DNA of 64,000 nucleotides from contig NZ_CP150265.1 in the NCBI RefSeq assembly GCF_037976325.1, positions 3,529,501 to 3,593,500 of the forward strand, given 5' to 3'. Position numbers and translations under genes: made by a program. The DNA is from Paenibacillus sp. FSL K6-3182. Lineage in GTDB: Bacteria; Bacillota; Bacilli; Paenibacillales; Paenibacillaceae. A model generated the notes under the pieces. That model made no database searches. It worked only from the letters and a program-made list of their open reading frames with translations, and was not told the origin of the DNA. This document shows, piece after piece, positions 47,715 through 57,500 of this stretch. The number at the start of each line of letters is the position of its first letter. The stretch's first letter is position 1.

Positions 47715-47780
47715 TTCCACCCCTGAAGGGCTACTATATGGCAGCCCTTCGCTACGCTAACGGGCAGTTTAGCGCAACTT
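47696..47780 (+). repeat. Array repeat unit 8 (A - hairpin - B)
   Basis: A: CAACTAACGGGAAACGATAG; hairpin AAGGGCT/AGCCCTT (47727-47750); B: ACGCTAACGGGCAGTTTAG. A to B is shorter here, about 55 bp. Confidence 0.85.
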
Positions 47781-47846
47781 AAGACTATATTAATCATATG
47801 AATTAGGTAGGAAAGTAAATGAGTTCCATAAAAGGGATGAAGCTAG

Positions 47847-48440
47847 TTGCAGACGAAAAGATGGATTGTATCAATCAGCTTGATTATTATCGTCATTGGC
47901 GCAATCTGGGTCATGTATGTGAAGCACCCCAGCACAATTGATGTAAAGCTGATTGGTGTTAAGTATCAGTTAGGTTACGAAGATGTAAAATCGGGGATAG
48001 AGCCTGCGACTGTTATAATTCAGGGCAAGGTGCATACGAGCTTGAAAAGAGAGCGAATATTTAAGGGTGTAGTACGAATTGTAGGTGAACAAATTCCAGT
48101 GCCTCAGGATCAGCGCAATATAGAAATTCATTTTTCTAGAGACGGCTGGGGCTCAATAGCCTATCCTTATTTTCTTTATGACGAACGGGGAACAACTGTA
48201 GGAGCTGAAATTTACCAGTCACATTCTATATTCGCGAACAAAGACTTTAGTCAAGTAACATTCCTTATAACAACGCCCAATCAACAGTCTGAATCCGAAG
48301 ATGGAAATCTTCAGACCGTTTGGAACACTGAGAATGGAAAGATGCTATCTGCCCCCGCAACAACACGAGAAGAGGCCCTAGCCTTATCCAATAAGCTGAT
48401 GCGTGAATATTTGAAACCTTATGGGAAGTCTTTACGATAA
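47847..48440 (+). CDS. Unknown membrane-anchored 197-aa protein, cassette gene
   Basis: The start is TTG with AAGGGATG upstream. A single membrane helix (VSISLIIIVIGAIWVMYV, residues 8-25) is followed by an extracellular beta-rich domain. No family recognised. The stop lies 12 bases before an array A half-site, in the same orientation. Confidence 0.65.
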   Translation: MQTKRWIVSISLIIIVIGAIWVMYVKHPSTIDVKLIGVKYQLGYEDVKSGIEPATVIIQGKVHTSLKRERIFKGVVRIVGEQIPVPQDQRNIEIHFSRDGWGSIAYPYFLYDERGTTVGAEIYQSHSIFANKDFSQVTFLITTPNQQSESEDGNLQTVWNTENGKMLSAPATTREEALALSNKLMREYLKPYGKSLR

Positions 48441-48451
48441 CCTGTACATCA

Positions 48452-48506
48452 CATGATTAAGCTAACGGGAAACGATAGTTGAAAACCAAAAGGGCTGCCG
48501 CGTGGC
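48452..48506 (+). repeat. Array repeat unit 9, left part (split by transposon)
   Basis: A: ATTAAGCTAACGGGAAACG then ATAGTTGAA and the hairpin arm AAGGGCTGCC. It ends with the 10-bp direct repeat GCCGCGTGGC. The right part lies at 53166-53217. Confidence 0.85.
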
Positions 48507-48801
48507 CAATGTCATTAAGATAAGCTCAAAGACAAGACCGGGAATAAAACGGAATTCGAAACGGCATGGGGGATAAGCCCTATGCCGTTTGTTTTTTTGG
48601 TGCAAGCAAGGAAAAAAGCGTACAGTAAACAAAACGGACGGGATATCCGCTTAAAAAATGTACATGTGAACCGAATTATGCTACTCAGTAAACGAAGCTC
48701 ACAGTTGTTTCGAACGGATTTTGCGCGTATTCTTCTGACCTGGGCGAATGGGTAGAATCGGCTAAATGTTTTTGCGAATCACCTTAACTTAATGACATTG
48801 C
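48507..48801. mobile_element. IS4-type remnant, left end of the composite element
   Basis: 295 bp with TIR CAATGTCATTAAG / CTTAATGACATTG. The first ~110 bases match the right remnant; the transposase gene is almost wholly deleted. Confidence 0.75.
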
Positions 48802-48988
48802 CTATATTGGGTGTTTTTTTGCTATGTATGAAAAAATGGTCTCTTTATGAATATAAAATAAATTTAGTTATTCAAAATGAATAATTTTGTATATAATAAT
48901 GCTTACCACACAAATCATCCCAGCTCAGAGAAAGTCGATAAATGCTTACTCATACATAGAAATTAAATCGAAATGGAGGATGAAGAAA
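48802..48988. promoter_or_regulatory. Upstream region of the triple-repeat gene
   Basis: AT-rich, no gene. It carries GGAGG (48976-48980) nine bases before the GTG start. Confidence 0.4.
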
Positions 48989-51964
48989 GTGAATGTAAGA
49001 AACAAAATAGTTGTTTCCGGTATCATTTCATGCTTGTTCGCCACGCTGCTCACGGGTTTGCCGCTGGGAAGCTGGAATCAGCCAGTACGTGGAGGCAGCT
49101 TGGGGATTGCGAGCGCCGCCGAAGCGCCGCCTAAAGCTAGCTTGGTCAAGTGGGGGGAGTTCCATGAGGCGCTTGCTGCAGGTGATCCGGCCGATACCCA
49201 GCATGTGTCCAATCTGCATGACGAGCTTAATGGGCTGGATGACTTGAATGACCAGACGCTTATTGATCCGGTATGGAATAAGATACTCCTAAAGCTCCCT
49301 GCCCATGTCGATAAAGTAAAAGTGAAAGCCGATCTTTTTCGGTTTTTAAAAGCGGTCATCGTCAGCCAATTTGATCCGAAGGCTAGCGAATTGGAAAACA
49401 TCCGCGGCAATGCCGATTACCGCGCGGCGATTCAAGCAATTTCTGCCGCAGCGGGGCAGCCAAGCCTGACACTCGAGGATTTTTTACTTTTTCTGTATGG
49501 CGACGGCAACAGTCGTAAAGGGCTTGAAGGGAGTGTCAAGGATGAAATTCATAATATGGACCCATTTTCGTTAATGGCACTGACACAGGAAAGAGAGAAG
49601 GTTTACAATCTTCTTTTCTCCGAAATGAAAGAGGTGCTTGGCTTATCGAACGACTATCAGGTCAGCAGAGTTTTCCGCAATCTAGGGGTAACCGCTCTGA
49701 ACGTGCAGGAGATGCTGCAAAGCTTTGGGAATAGGCTGCAGCTCGATACGGATGCTTTTGTCGGAATCGCCGTCGCCTATATGCGCTCGAATGTGAGCAC
49801 CAGCTATCGTATAGCCCATTACGATGGCAATGTCACGGACGGCCGTATTTATCATTATGATCTAGGTGTATTCGGAGCCTATGTATTGCCAGCTCAACTG
49901 GTTTGGTCCAAGCGTTCGGGAAGCTCTGATCTGAAGGTCTTTCCTAGCGGAGGCATGGAATTAGTTTACCCTGCACGCAGCGCGAAAGCGCTTATTCAAG
50001 TCAACCTGCTTCATCCATACGGCGGTCCGGATAAGGTAATCTTCGAGAAAGAGGTGAGGCATTCGCATTCATTTGCGGACTTCCCGGAGGAGCCTTTCAT
50101 CGCGAGAATGGGCAAGCTGTACGGTACGCTTGAAGAGGGGCCTCCTTCTGACTTGTCAAATGTACGCAGCTTGCAGGAGGAGTGGGCGGCTCTTGATGTG
50201 AATTCAAACTTGCAACTGCTCGATCCCATTTCGAATAAGCTCACGCCAGCTCAAGCGGATGGGATGAAAATTGCCCTGTTTCAGCTGCTGAAAGAGACCG
50301 CAGGCTTGTATTTCGACCCGCAGGAAGCCCGGTTGGATGCCATTCGCACTAACGCTGACTATAAGCTGCTGCTTAATAACATCATCCCGGTTTACTCCAA
50401 CGGCGCTGAGCAGCTTCTGATCCTGTTGTTCGGTGATGACGCCGCCCGAGGCGGGGTGCAAGGCGAAATGCTGGGACTTCTTGCAAGACAATCTCCGGAG
50501 GACTTGATCGCCCTACTTCATAATGAAGAGAAGCGCAAGCAGCTACTTCGATCGGCAATCGATACGGTCTTAAGCGAATCGGATGACGGGCAGCGAACGA
50601 CATATTTTTATGCTTTGGGCAGCGCTCTTAAGCAAAGAGGGGTGACAACGGAGGATCTCCTAAGCGTCTTGAGCGACTTTGAAGATAGGCTTGGACATAG
50701 CGAATCAGCTACCAGTGCCATGCTGAGCGCCTACTTTCGCTCCGAAACACAGGAAACGGCGAACATTAGCGATGATGGGCTGAAGCATACCTATGCGTTG
50801 TCTGTGCTTGGGAAGTCCGTCCCTGCCGAGCTTCTGACATGGTCCAAAGTATCAGGCAGCGATGCCGTGATGGTGATGCCTGGTGGAGTCGTTACGATCC
50901 CGCCATATACGCCGGAGGTGTCTGCTGTCATCCAGGCGAAGGCGATCAGCCCGGATGGACAATCGGAGAGCATTCTTTTCCGGAAAGAAGTAACATTGAA
51001 GGCTGCCGATACGGGAAGCGAGCCCGCTATTCCAGCGCTCCTACTGGAGCGCATGAATAGGCTGCACGAGGCTATTGCAGCGGGAGGCTCCCAGTCGGTA
51101 CAGAAAATACATGCCGTTCAAGAAGAAATAGCCGGGCTTGACGATAACGAGATGCAGTTTCTCATAGATCCGATCTGGAATAAAATAAGCGAAAAGCTGC
51201 CAGCCTCCGTTGATGCATTACTGTTAAAGACCAGCCTATTCCGATTGATCAAGGCTGCTGGTGCCTTACAGTATGACCCTCAGGCGTCTGAGCTTAAGGC
51301 CATGCTGGCGAATCCCGAATATCAGTCTGCGTTAGCCATCCTGACGGAAGCCGGCGGCAGCGCGGATGTGAGTATCGACGATATGGTTGTTTTTCTATTC
51401 GGCGATGGGAGTCAGGCAAAGGGAATCGAGGGAAATGTCCGCGATATTTTGGCTGCCAAAAAACCAAAGGAAATTACAGCGCTATTTTCAAATAAGAAAG
51501 CGGTAAGCTCCCTAATCAATCAAGCTTTAACCGAAGTATTGCAGCAAAGAGACCGGTATGCCGTAAGTGAATGGATTCATGGATTAGGTATTACGGCGGC
51601 TGAGTGGCAAGCCGTTTCCGTAGGCTTTCAGCAAGCGCTGGAGAAGGAGAAGCCGGCAATGAATGCTTGGTTAATGGCATATATTCGTTCCGAGGTTCAG
51701 GAAACGGCGACTATTAGCGACAATGGCACGAAGCATCAATACAGGCTTAACGTATTAGGGGCAGAGCTGCCGTCCGCGTTCGTGAAGTGGATTAAGCTGT
51801 CTGGAGACAAAGCGGTCAATGTGAAGCTTAACGGGACCGTTTCCCTTTCGAACAAACAATCAAGCGGAAGAGCGGTCATTCAAGCCGTATGGCTGAATGC
51901 TTCTGGGGGGAATGCAAAGGTTATTTTTCAGAAGGAAGTAGAGCTCGTTAAGGAAGCGGAATAA
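48989..51964 (+). CDS. Secreted protein with three ~300-residue repeats, unknown function
   Basis: 991 residues from the GTG at 48989; the ATG directly behind GGAGG is too close. Signal peptide 1-~42 (ends ASAAEA). Three tandem modules follow. Each opens with a helical part (WGEFHEAL or similar, L-x-E-L/E-x-x-x-L-D, LIDPVWNKI), then a LFLYGDG / LLFGDD / FLFGDG segment, then AYMRS or AYFRSE and a beta-type end with VKW/LVWSKxSG. Short hydrolase motifs are absent. It could be an adhesin or structural envelope protein. GC content is higher than in the surrounding cassettes, as expected for transposon cargo. Confidence 0.65.
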   Translation: MNVRNKIVVSGIISCLFATLLTGLPLGSWNQPVRGGSLGIASAAEAPPKASLVKWGEFHEALAAGDPADTQHVSNLHDELNGLDDLNDQTLIDPVWNKILLKLPAHVDKVKVKADLFRFLKAVIVSQFDPKASELENIRGNADYRAAIQAISAAAGQPSLTLEDFLLFLYGDGNSRKGLEGSVKDEIHNMDPFSLMALTQEREKVYNLLFSEMKEVLGLSNDYQVSRVFRNLGVTALNVQEMLQSFGNRLQLDTDAFVGIAVAYMRSNVSTSYRIAHYDGNVTDGRIYHYDLGVFGAYVLPAQLVWSKRSGSSDLKVFPSGGMELVYPARSAKALIQVNLLHPYGGPDKVIFEKEVRHSHSFADFPEEPFIARMGKLYGTLEEGPPSDLSNVRSLQEEWAALDVNSNLQLLDPISNKLTPAQADGMKIALFQLLKETAGLYFDPQEARLDAIRTNADYKLLLNNIIPVYSNGAEQLLILLFGDDAARGGVQGEMLGLLARQSPEDLIALLHNEEKRKQLLRSAIDTVLSESDDGQRTTYFYALGSALKQRGVTTEDLLSVLSDFEDRLGHSESATSAMLSAYFRSETQETANISDDGLKHTYALSVLGKSVPAELLTWSKVSGSDAVMVMPGGVVTIPPYTPEVSAVIQAKAISPDGQSESILFRKEVTLKAADTGSEPAIPALLLERMNRLHEAIAAGGSQSVQKIHAVQEEIAGLDDNEMQFLIDPIWNKISEKLPASVDALLLKTSLFRLIKAAGALQYDPQASELKAMLANPEYQSALAILTEAGGSADVSIDDMVVFLFGDGSQAKGIEGNVRDILAAKKPKEITALFSNKKAVSSLINQALTEVLQQRDRYAVSEWIHGLGITAAEWQAVSVGFQQALEKEKPAMNAWLMAYIRSEVQETATISDNGTKHQYRLNVLGAELPSAFVKWIKLSGDKAVNVKLNGTVSLSNKQSSGRAVIQAVWLNASGGNAKVIFQKEVELVKEAE

Positions 51965-52154
51965 GAACAAACGTTAAATATGGCTACGGGATTGACCTTT
52001 TCGGATAAGCGGCTCATTCTCCAAGGAGATTGCAGCTGCTTATTTTCGTTGCGGATAGTCCTCATATTTACTTCCGGCTACTTATGCTGGATAATAAAGA
52101 AAATTTATGGATGATCATGAGCGCGGTTCTTGCATACGATTGGAGGCATATCGA

Positions 52155-52778
52155 ATGAATGTTTTTCTTCTCAATTCTGAATTTCACGGCGCGCGGCATG
52201 TCCCTACATTTTTGAGAGACCATTACGTCGGCTTTGAATGGCCGGGTATAGGGGATTTAGAGCAGTTAAGCAAGGAGGCTGGACAGGAGAAGGTTGTTCA
52301 GGCTTCCGATCAAAAGGGGGCGGTGCTGCTGGATCGGCTGCTCGAGATCGGCTCCTTCGTTTACGATATGCAGGACGGGGATTATCTTTTTCTGGCAGAT
52401 GGCGATCATGTTCATATGGGCGACTTAGGCGACTATTACTACGTGGATAGACCGTCCGAGGAGGACGGGGGCCTCTGCCATCGGCGAGGCGTGACATGGC
52501 TGAAGAGCTTGCTGAGGTCGGAGCTGCATCCGGAGCTGAAGTCTTTTGTAGACAGGAAGGTTACCATCTCGATGCTCGAGCGGAAGGTAACGCCGGAGCA
52601 GATTGAGCACTGGCTGGATAAGCCTTTCGGACAGGTGGTGGGTACGGAACGAACATGTTCAGTCGATCAGGAGACCATTACGTTGGCGCTGGATATATTA
52701 AGGAAGGCGATGATAAGCGGGGATCCCGATCGGAGAGAACGTGCTGCAATTGCCGTGCTTCAATTCGCTAAGCAATAG
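52155..52778 (+). CDS. PUA/EVE-like domain protein, transposon cargo
   Basis: 207 residues from the ATG at 52155 (GGAGG upstream). The N-terminal half reads like EVE/PUA-type modified-nucleotide-binding folds found in restriction systems: EWPGIGDLEQL, QDGDYLFLADGDHVHMGDLG, YYYVD and HRRGVTWLKS. The C-terminal ~80 residues are helical and unassigned. No nuclease motif is visible. A role in recognising modified DNA or RNA is an inference from the fold pattern only. Confidence 0.55.
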   Translation: MNVFLLNSEFHGARHVPTFLRDHYVGFEWPGIGDLEQLSKEAGQEKVVQASDQKGAVLLDRLLEIGSFVYDMQDGDYLFLADGDHVHMGDLGDYYYVDRPSEEDGGLCHRRGVTWLKSLLRSELHPELKSFVDRKVTISMLERKVTPEQIEHWLDKPFGQVVGTERTCSVDQETITLALDILRKAMISGDPDRRERAAIAVLQFAKQ

Positions 52779-52817
52779 AGTTCCATAGACAGGCAACAAA
52801 AAGAGCACCGGTTCGGT

Positions 52818-53165
52818 CAATGTCATTAAGATAAGCTCAAAGACAAGGTCGAGAATGAAACGGAATTCGAAACGGCATGGGGAGAAGCCCTATGCCGATT
52901 GTTTTTTTTGGTGCAAGCAAGGAAAAAAGTTTGAAAATAGGTGTCCGTGTCCGCAGAATCTGTTGTGATATGCAAATCCGGACCGTCAACGGCAAGTAAT
53001 CGATACCCTCGGTAGTCCTTGATATCCGTATACGACTCTGTAAATGCGACCTTCATCTGCTTGTCAAGTCCTTTTTCATTTTATTCAAAAAAAAGAGCGG
53101 GTTATCTTTTTGATAACCTGCTCTTTTTCTTGATATTTGGTCTGCACCTTAACTTAATGACATTG
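52818..53165. mobile_element. IS4-type remnant, right end of the composite element
   Basis: 348 bp with the same TIRs. A minus-strand frame (52826-53056) keeps YTDIKDYRGYRLLAVDGPDL, the first DDE aspartate region of IS4-family transposases. A strong hairpin GAGCGGGTTATC/GATAACCTGCTC lies at 53094-53126. Confidence 0.8.
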
Positions 53166-53217
53166 GCCGCGTGGCTGCCCTTCCCCGTTACGCTAACTGG
53201 CAGGTTAGTTTAGCACA
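53166..53217 (+). repeat. Array repeat unit 9, right part
   Basis: Starts with the second copy of GCCGCGTGGC, then TGCCCTT (hairpin arm) and B: TACGCTAACTGGCAGGTTAG. Confidence 0.85.
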
Positions 53218-53253
53218 CCGTCATTTATACAAAGTTTCAATTAAGGAGGTGTT

Positions 53254-53553
53254 TTGAATTATCAGAAGGAGATGGAGGTATTACGGAGCAACTTATCTTA
53301 TTGGTTACATAATTTCAATTTATGGAACGGGCATTCCTCAGTGGTACTACTTAATTCCAGTTAAAATAGTGGCCTGTTGTTTTATGCTGATTGGTGGAAG
53401 TTCTATATATTACATGGCGGAAGAAAAACTTCATTTATTATTGGCTTTCTTTAGGTCATTAAGTATATCGCAATATCATTTGCAATCTTATTCGTCTTTG
53501 CTTTGATACAGCATATTTTTGATATTAACTTATCTGCAATAGTAGGAATTTAA
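53254..53553 (+). pseudogene. Small membrane protein with two frameshifts, cassette gene
   Basis: AAGGAGG lies upstream of TTG 53254. Three frames in sequence give an N terminus, then GATYLIGYIISIYGTGIPQW and VKIVACCFMLIGGSS, then ISFAILFVFALIQHIFDINL to TAA. Together this is a ~100-residue protein with three hydrophobic segments. The stop is ten bases before an A half-site. Confidence 0.6.
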
Positions 53554-53562
53554 TAGTTTAAC

Positions 53563-53593
53563 TCGCTGAACTAACGGGATACGTTAGTTAAAC
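53563..53593 (+). repeat. Array repeat, solo A half-site
   Basis: CTGAACTAACGGGATACG then TTAGTTAAAC. Confidence 0.8.
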
Positions 53594-53608
53594 AAAAGTG
53601 AAGCAGTC

Positions 53609-53896
53609 CATAACTTTGAGCTCAGAGGCTGGTTAGCAACCGGTGGTGATTATGTGATAGTCGAGATTGATGGTTATTTCTAGCATTCATTTCTTATCGG
53701 CAAGACATGTTCAATAAAGGAATTAAGTGATATGTACAGAGTAGCCAAAAACCTATGCACGAGCATGAGTGTGTTTACAGATGTTTTTTGCAGGCTTTTT
53801 CAATTTGAGCGGGTGCCTTCATTATATCTGGAGAGCGTCAGATCTGAAATCGTAATTGATACCGATACTGATCACATTTATGCGCCAAGAAATTAA
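53609..53896 (+). pseudogene. Cassette gene with one in-frame stop and no start
   Basis: One frame runs to TAA at 53894-53896 with a single TAG after GDYVIVEIDGYF. The rest (SIKELSDMYRVAKNLCTSMS, then PSLYLESVRSEIVID) is a plausible helical protein. The terminal TAA lies in the array A half-site. No family recognised. Confidence 0.5.
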
Positions 53897-53994
53897 GCTT
53901 ACTGGGAACTAAAGCTTCATAATCACCAGGATGAGGCTGCCGGCATTAATCGGCATCCTCGTTGAGCTAACGAGCAGGATAGTTCATTGAAATC
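53891..53994 (+). repeat. Array repeat unit 10 (A - hairpin - B)
   Basis: A: AATTAAGCTTACTGGGAAC then TAAAGC; hairpin GATGAGGCTGCCG / CGGCATCCTCGTT (53931-53964); B: GAGCTAACGAGCAGGATAG. Confidence 0.85.
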
Positions 53995-54047
53995 AGGATA
54001 AAATGGAAAACATGCATGATATAATGTTGTAGGAAGTGAAATATAGT

Positions 54048-54515
54048 ATGAACAAAAAATCATTACTTGAATGGGAAACTAGCCATAATGCAATAAATAG
54101 GACTGTCGAAGGCTTTTGGAGTTATTTTAGAAAATGGCGTCAAGAAGAGAAAGTCGATTACCACGACACATTTCATGGAAAGTTGTATGAGGATTTTATT
54201 AGTGTACATGAACGGTCAATGTACCTTAAATATACTTTTAACCTTGAAGAAGCAGTAATATTTTGTTCAGTAAATATTTTTTATTTAGAAGAACACATCG
54301 GTACTTATGATATTGAATTTAATTTAGACAGAGAAATTGCTGATGAATATTTAGATTTTGACGATATTTTATTCAAAGATAGGGTGTTGAAAATGAAACA
54401 TAACTTGAGAATTGCCCGAAATGCCTTAAAACAAGGAATTGAAATTGGAACAGTATCCAATATTACTGGAATTGATTCAAATTATATTGAGATTTTGAAG
54501 GTGAAATATTGTTAA
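54048..54515 (+). CDS. Unknown 155-aa protein, cassette gene
   Basis: The start may be ATG 54048 or GTG 54036; AGGA lies upstream. The protein is helical, acidic and aromatic (VEGFWSYFRKWRQEEK, FNLEEAVIFCSVNIFYLEE), and ends with an HTH-like stretch (ALKQGIEIGTVSNITGID). No family recognised. Its TAA stop is part of TTAAGCTAAG, the beginning of an eroded array half-site. Confidence 0.6.
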   Translation: MNKKSLLEWETSHNAINRTVEGFWSYFRKWRQEEKVDYHDTFHGKLYEDFISVHERSMYLKYTFNLEEAVIFCSVNIFYLEEHIGTYDIEFNLDREIADEYLDFDDILFKDRVLKMKHNLRIARNALKQGIEIGTVSNITGIDSNYIEILKVKYC

Positions 54516-57500
54516 GCTAAGCGATCATTTGTTATACCCCAATGTTCATTTGACATCGTATACATCCTAGAAACAAGATGGATTTAAAATACTTACAGTC
54601 AAGCTGAGCGATTTCAGGAATTCCTCCTGAGATTCGCTCTTTTTTTTTCGCATTTTAAGTCCTAATAATTTAATAAACCTCTCGTCATAGACGAGAGGTT
54701 TTAATGATAATTTCTATTTATTCGCTATTAACTCGCAAAACCTGCCATAACATGCCAGCTCCCTGGAGCTGATAACGTATAACGGTATTCGCCAGCTGGT
54801 TGTCCAGTTGCTATTGTTAATAATGGTGTGGTTGTAGAACCCGGATAAGTCCATTCTTGAGGGTTCAACGTGATTTGTTTGGAAGCAACAAATGTGTTCC
54901 CGCGATAAACATTAATCGTCAAAGTATCACGGTATTTACCCGTGTTAACAATAACGCCATGTCCAAATTTAATGGTTCCGCTTGAGATTGTGACGTTCGG
55001 GCTAGTGTAACTAAACGCAGCGAATGCTGTTGCTGCAAAACTCAAAAGCATGACTAAAACAAGTGAGAGGGAAAATATACCTTTCTTCATCCTTACATCT
55101 CCTTTAATTAGAAATATTAGTGAATTATGTAAGAGGGCCTCTGCACCAAGAGTATAGACAAAGCTATAGAATAAGTAAAGGTGAAAATCATACTATATGT
55201 TCAGTTTGCAGATGATAGAATATTATCCCCGATCCGCGCCGTGCTGATATATTCCGGAAGCAGTTTGACTATCTGTTTCCAAAATAAGTAGGGTCTAGAG
55301 GAGCTTAGTGTTGATTTCCCTATATCTGATGGAACAAAAATGAATAGGATGATTGTAATATTCTTTGAGGAAGTCAGTAGCTCACAGATAGACACTTGAG
55401 TGGACGGGAAGCCACTGTTAGCGGACAACTTCGCGCAGCCAACTCGATGCGACCTCAAGAGGTGCTGGCGTAGTGTGCGTCCTATGAATATCATTATATT
55501 TGATTAATAGCAATCAAATTTGCCGATACTAATGATACCGGCTGCCTTCTATTGGATAAAGGGGGAGTGTGAGAGCGCTTCCTCGATTTAGGGTGTGTGG
55601 ACAAAATAACAATGCTAAGAATACAAGATAGATTGTGACACAAGCCATGGAAAATTCAGTTGTTACTAGGCTTTAAATCGATCTGTGAACATATGTACAA
55701 AATACGAGTTTTGTGAAGTAGTAGTAATGAAATTAACATTAATGACTGATTCATCTTTAACTTGCTGTTACTTCACTTACTCTTGCTTTCATTTTATGTA
55801 CTTCATTATAATGAAAATTCCATACAACTTCCGCTCCAAATTAAACGGTTTGCTCTTGTGAATTAATACTAATAAAATCTAGAGTTTAATTTCATTAGTA
55901 ATTCTACAATTCAGCTGTCGTAATTATCCTTAGAGTTAATTTTAGAGTTAATCCTTAAAGTTTATTTTGCTCATCATGAATTGTAATTCTAAATTCATGT
56001 AAAGTTCCCATTGTAAAAACTAATTTTTCCCATATTTTTCAATGTTCATTTTTTCAGTCATACCACAATGTTTTTCTATAATACTGCAGCTGCAATTTTC
56101 TTAAACGGATTGATCAATGAACTTGCATTGGATCATAAAAAAATCACCAATATGACGCATGTATTGGTTAATAATTTCCTCCTAACAACGAATAATTTTA
56201 ACTTAATCATCGTTAACCTGCCCGTTAGTGCAACGAGGTTGCCGATCCGTACCGGCAGCCTCGTTCTAGTTGCTTATTGAGCTATAGTGTCGCGTTAGTT
56301 CAGCAGATTTTTATTTTTCACTAGATTGTCTGTTTCGTGAATCAGATCATGTAACAGGCTTAGAGCTTTCTCCAAACCGGCCTGCTCTTCTGTCACTAAG
56401 GTGAATATCTTGTTTATTCTATGGGAGTAATTGCTTGGGACCATGCTAAAAGTATCGACGATAGCAGCAGCTCCTTTTTCGTTCATCCATTATGTTTCAT
56501 TAAGTGCAAACAAAACCTGATTTAAACAAGAGACTGATCTAAAACAACATCCAGCAAAGTAAGATAAATCATTTTTATAGATACCTTTTTTCCCATTCTC
56601 TAAGGAGAAATTCGCTTCCCATAAAAATTTTTGAATTACTGCTTTTTGCAAAACGTGCGAGTATGGACTTGTTCTAGACTTCATTTCTCCAATAAGACCT
56701 GTTGGATCCCATAAAATCCTACACAACGCGATTTCAGCTAAATATATAGAATTGATAAATCCATGAGGATGTCCCGGTTGATAGTCGATTGTAAGATCCC
56801 CTCTGAGACAGTTGTCAATTACTTTTGACACTATATTAAGATCACGGTATAAAAAATCGACCGGTTGTTGATGCACTTTCAGCCAACCACCACCATTTAT
56901 CCATGGACCCCAGCCACCGATTTCTGTTATTAAATTGACTCTATTATCATCATCCAAGGTGGAAGCTATCCGATCAAGGTGTGAAATATCTAACCCATTG
57001 TTTAGGTTATAATAAATTCCAATATCAATATCAGAGTTGGGGTTTTCAGTCCCCCTAGCTCTTGAACCACCTAAAACCAGAGCCTGCACACCATGGATTT
57101 GCTTAAGACAATCAATAATTTTGGAAATAATACTTTGTACATCCATACCTCTCACTCCGTTCGAATATGTCTAAAGCTGCCCGTTATCTTAACGCCTATC
57201 CGTACATCTATACAAAAACCTTTATTTTGTGAAGATGTACAAGGAGCTGCCGAGATAGCTCCCTATCGTTCGTATTGTCGATCGCTGATCGGCATCTGAA
57301 TGGTAAAAAGACATCCCATCTCCACTTGCACAACGATGATGGAGACGTCTCTGGTTGAATGAATTCAGATGGCTTTGTTGTTAATTGCCTATCTCGGGCT
57401 GGTAGATGTGAATTGTGACACCTGTGCTTAGTGTTTTGGCGTCCATGAGGCGCATAGCAGCCTTCTCGACCCCTTCTCTGAACAGCAGTTGTCCGCGACC

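Larger units (their letters stand above)
48507..53165. mobile_element. Composite transposon of two IS4-type remnants, 10-bp target duplication
   Basis: It begins CAATGTCATTAAG and ends CTTAATGACATTG, and is flanked by GCCGCGTGGC on both sides (48497-48506 and 53166-53175). Two related IS remnants in the same orientation form its ends (48507-48801 and 52818-53165), with two genes between. Removing it and one copy of the direct repeat restores a normal array hairpin and unit. Confidence 0.85.
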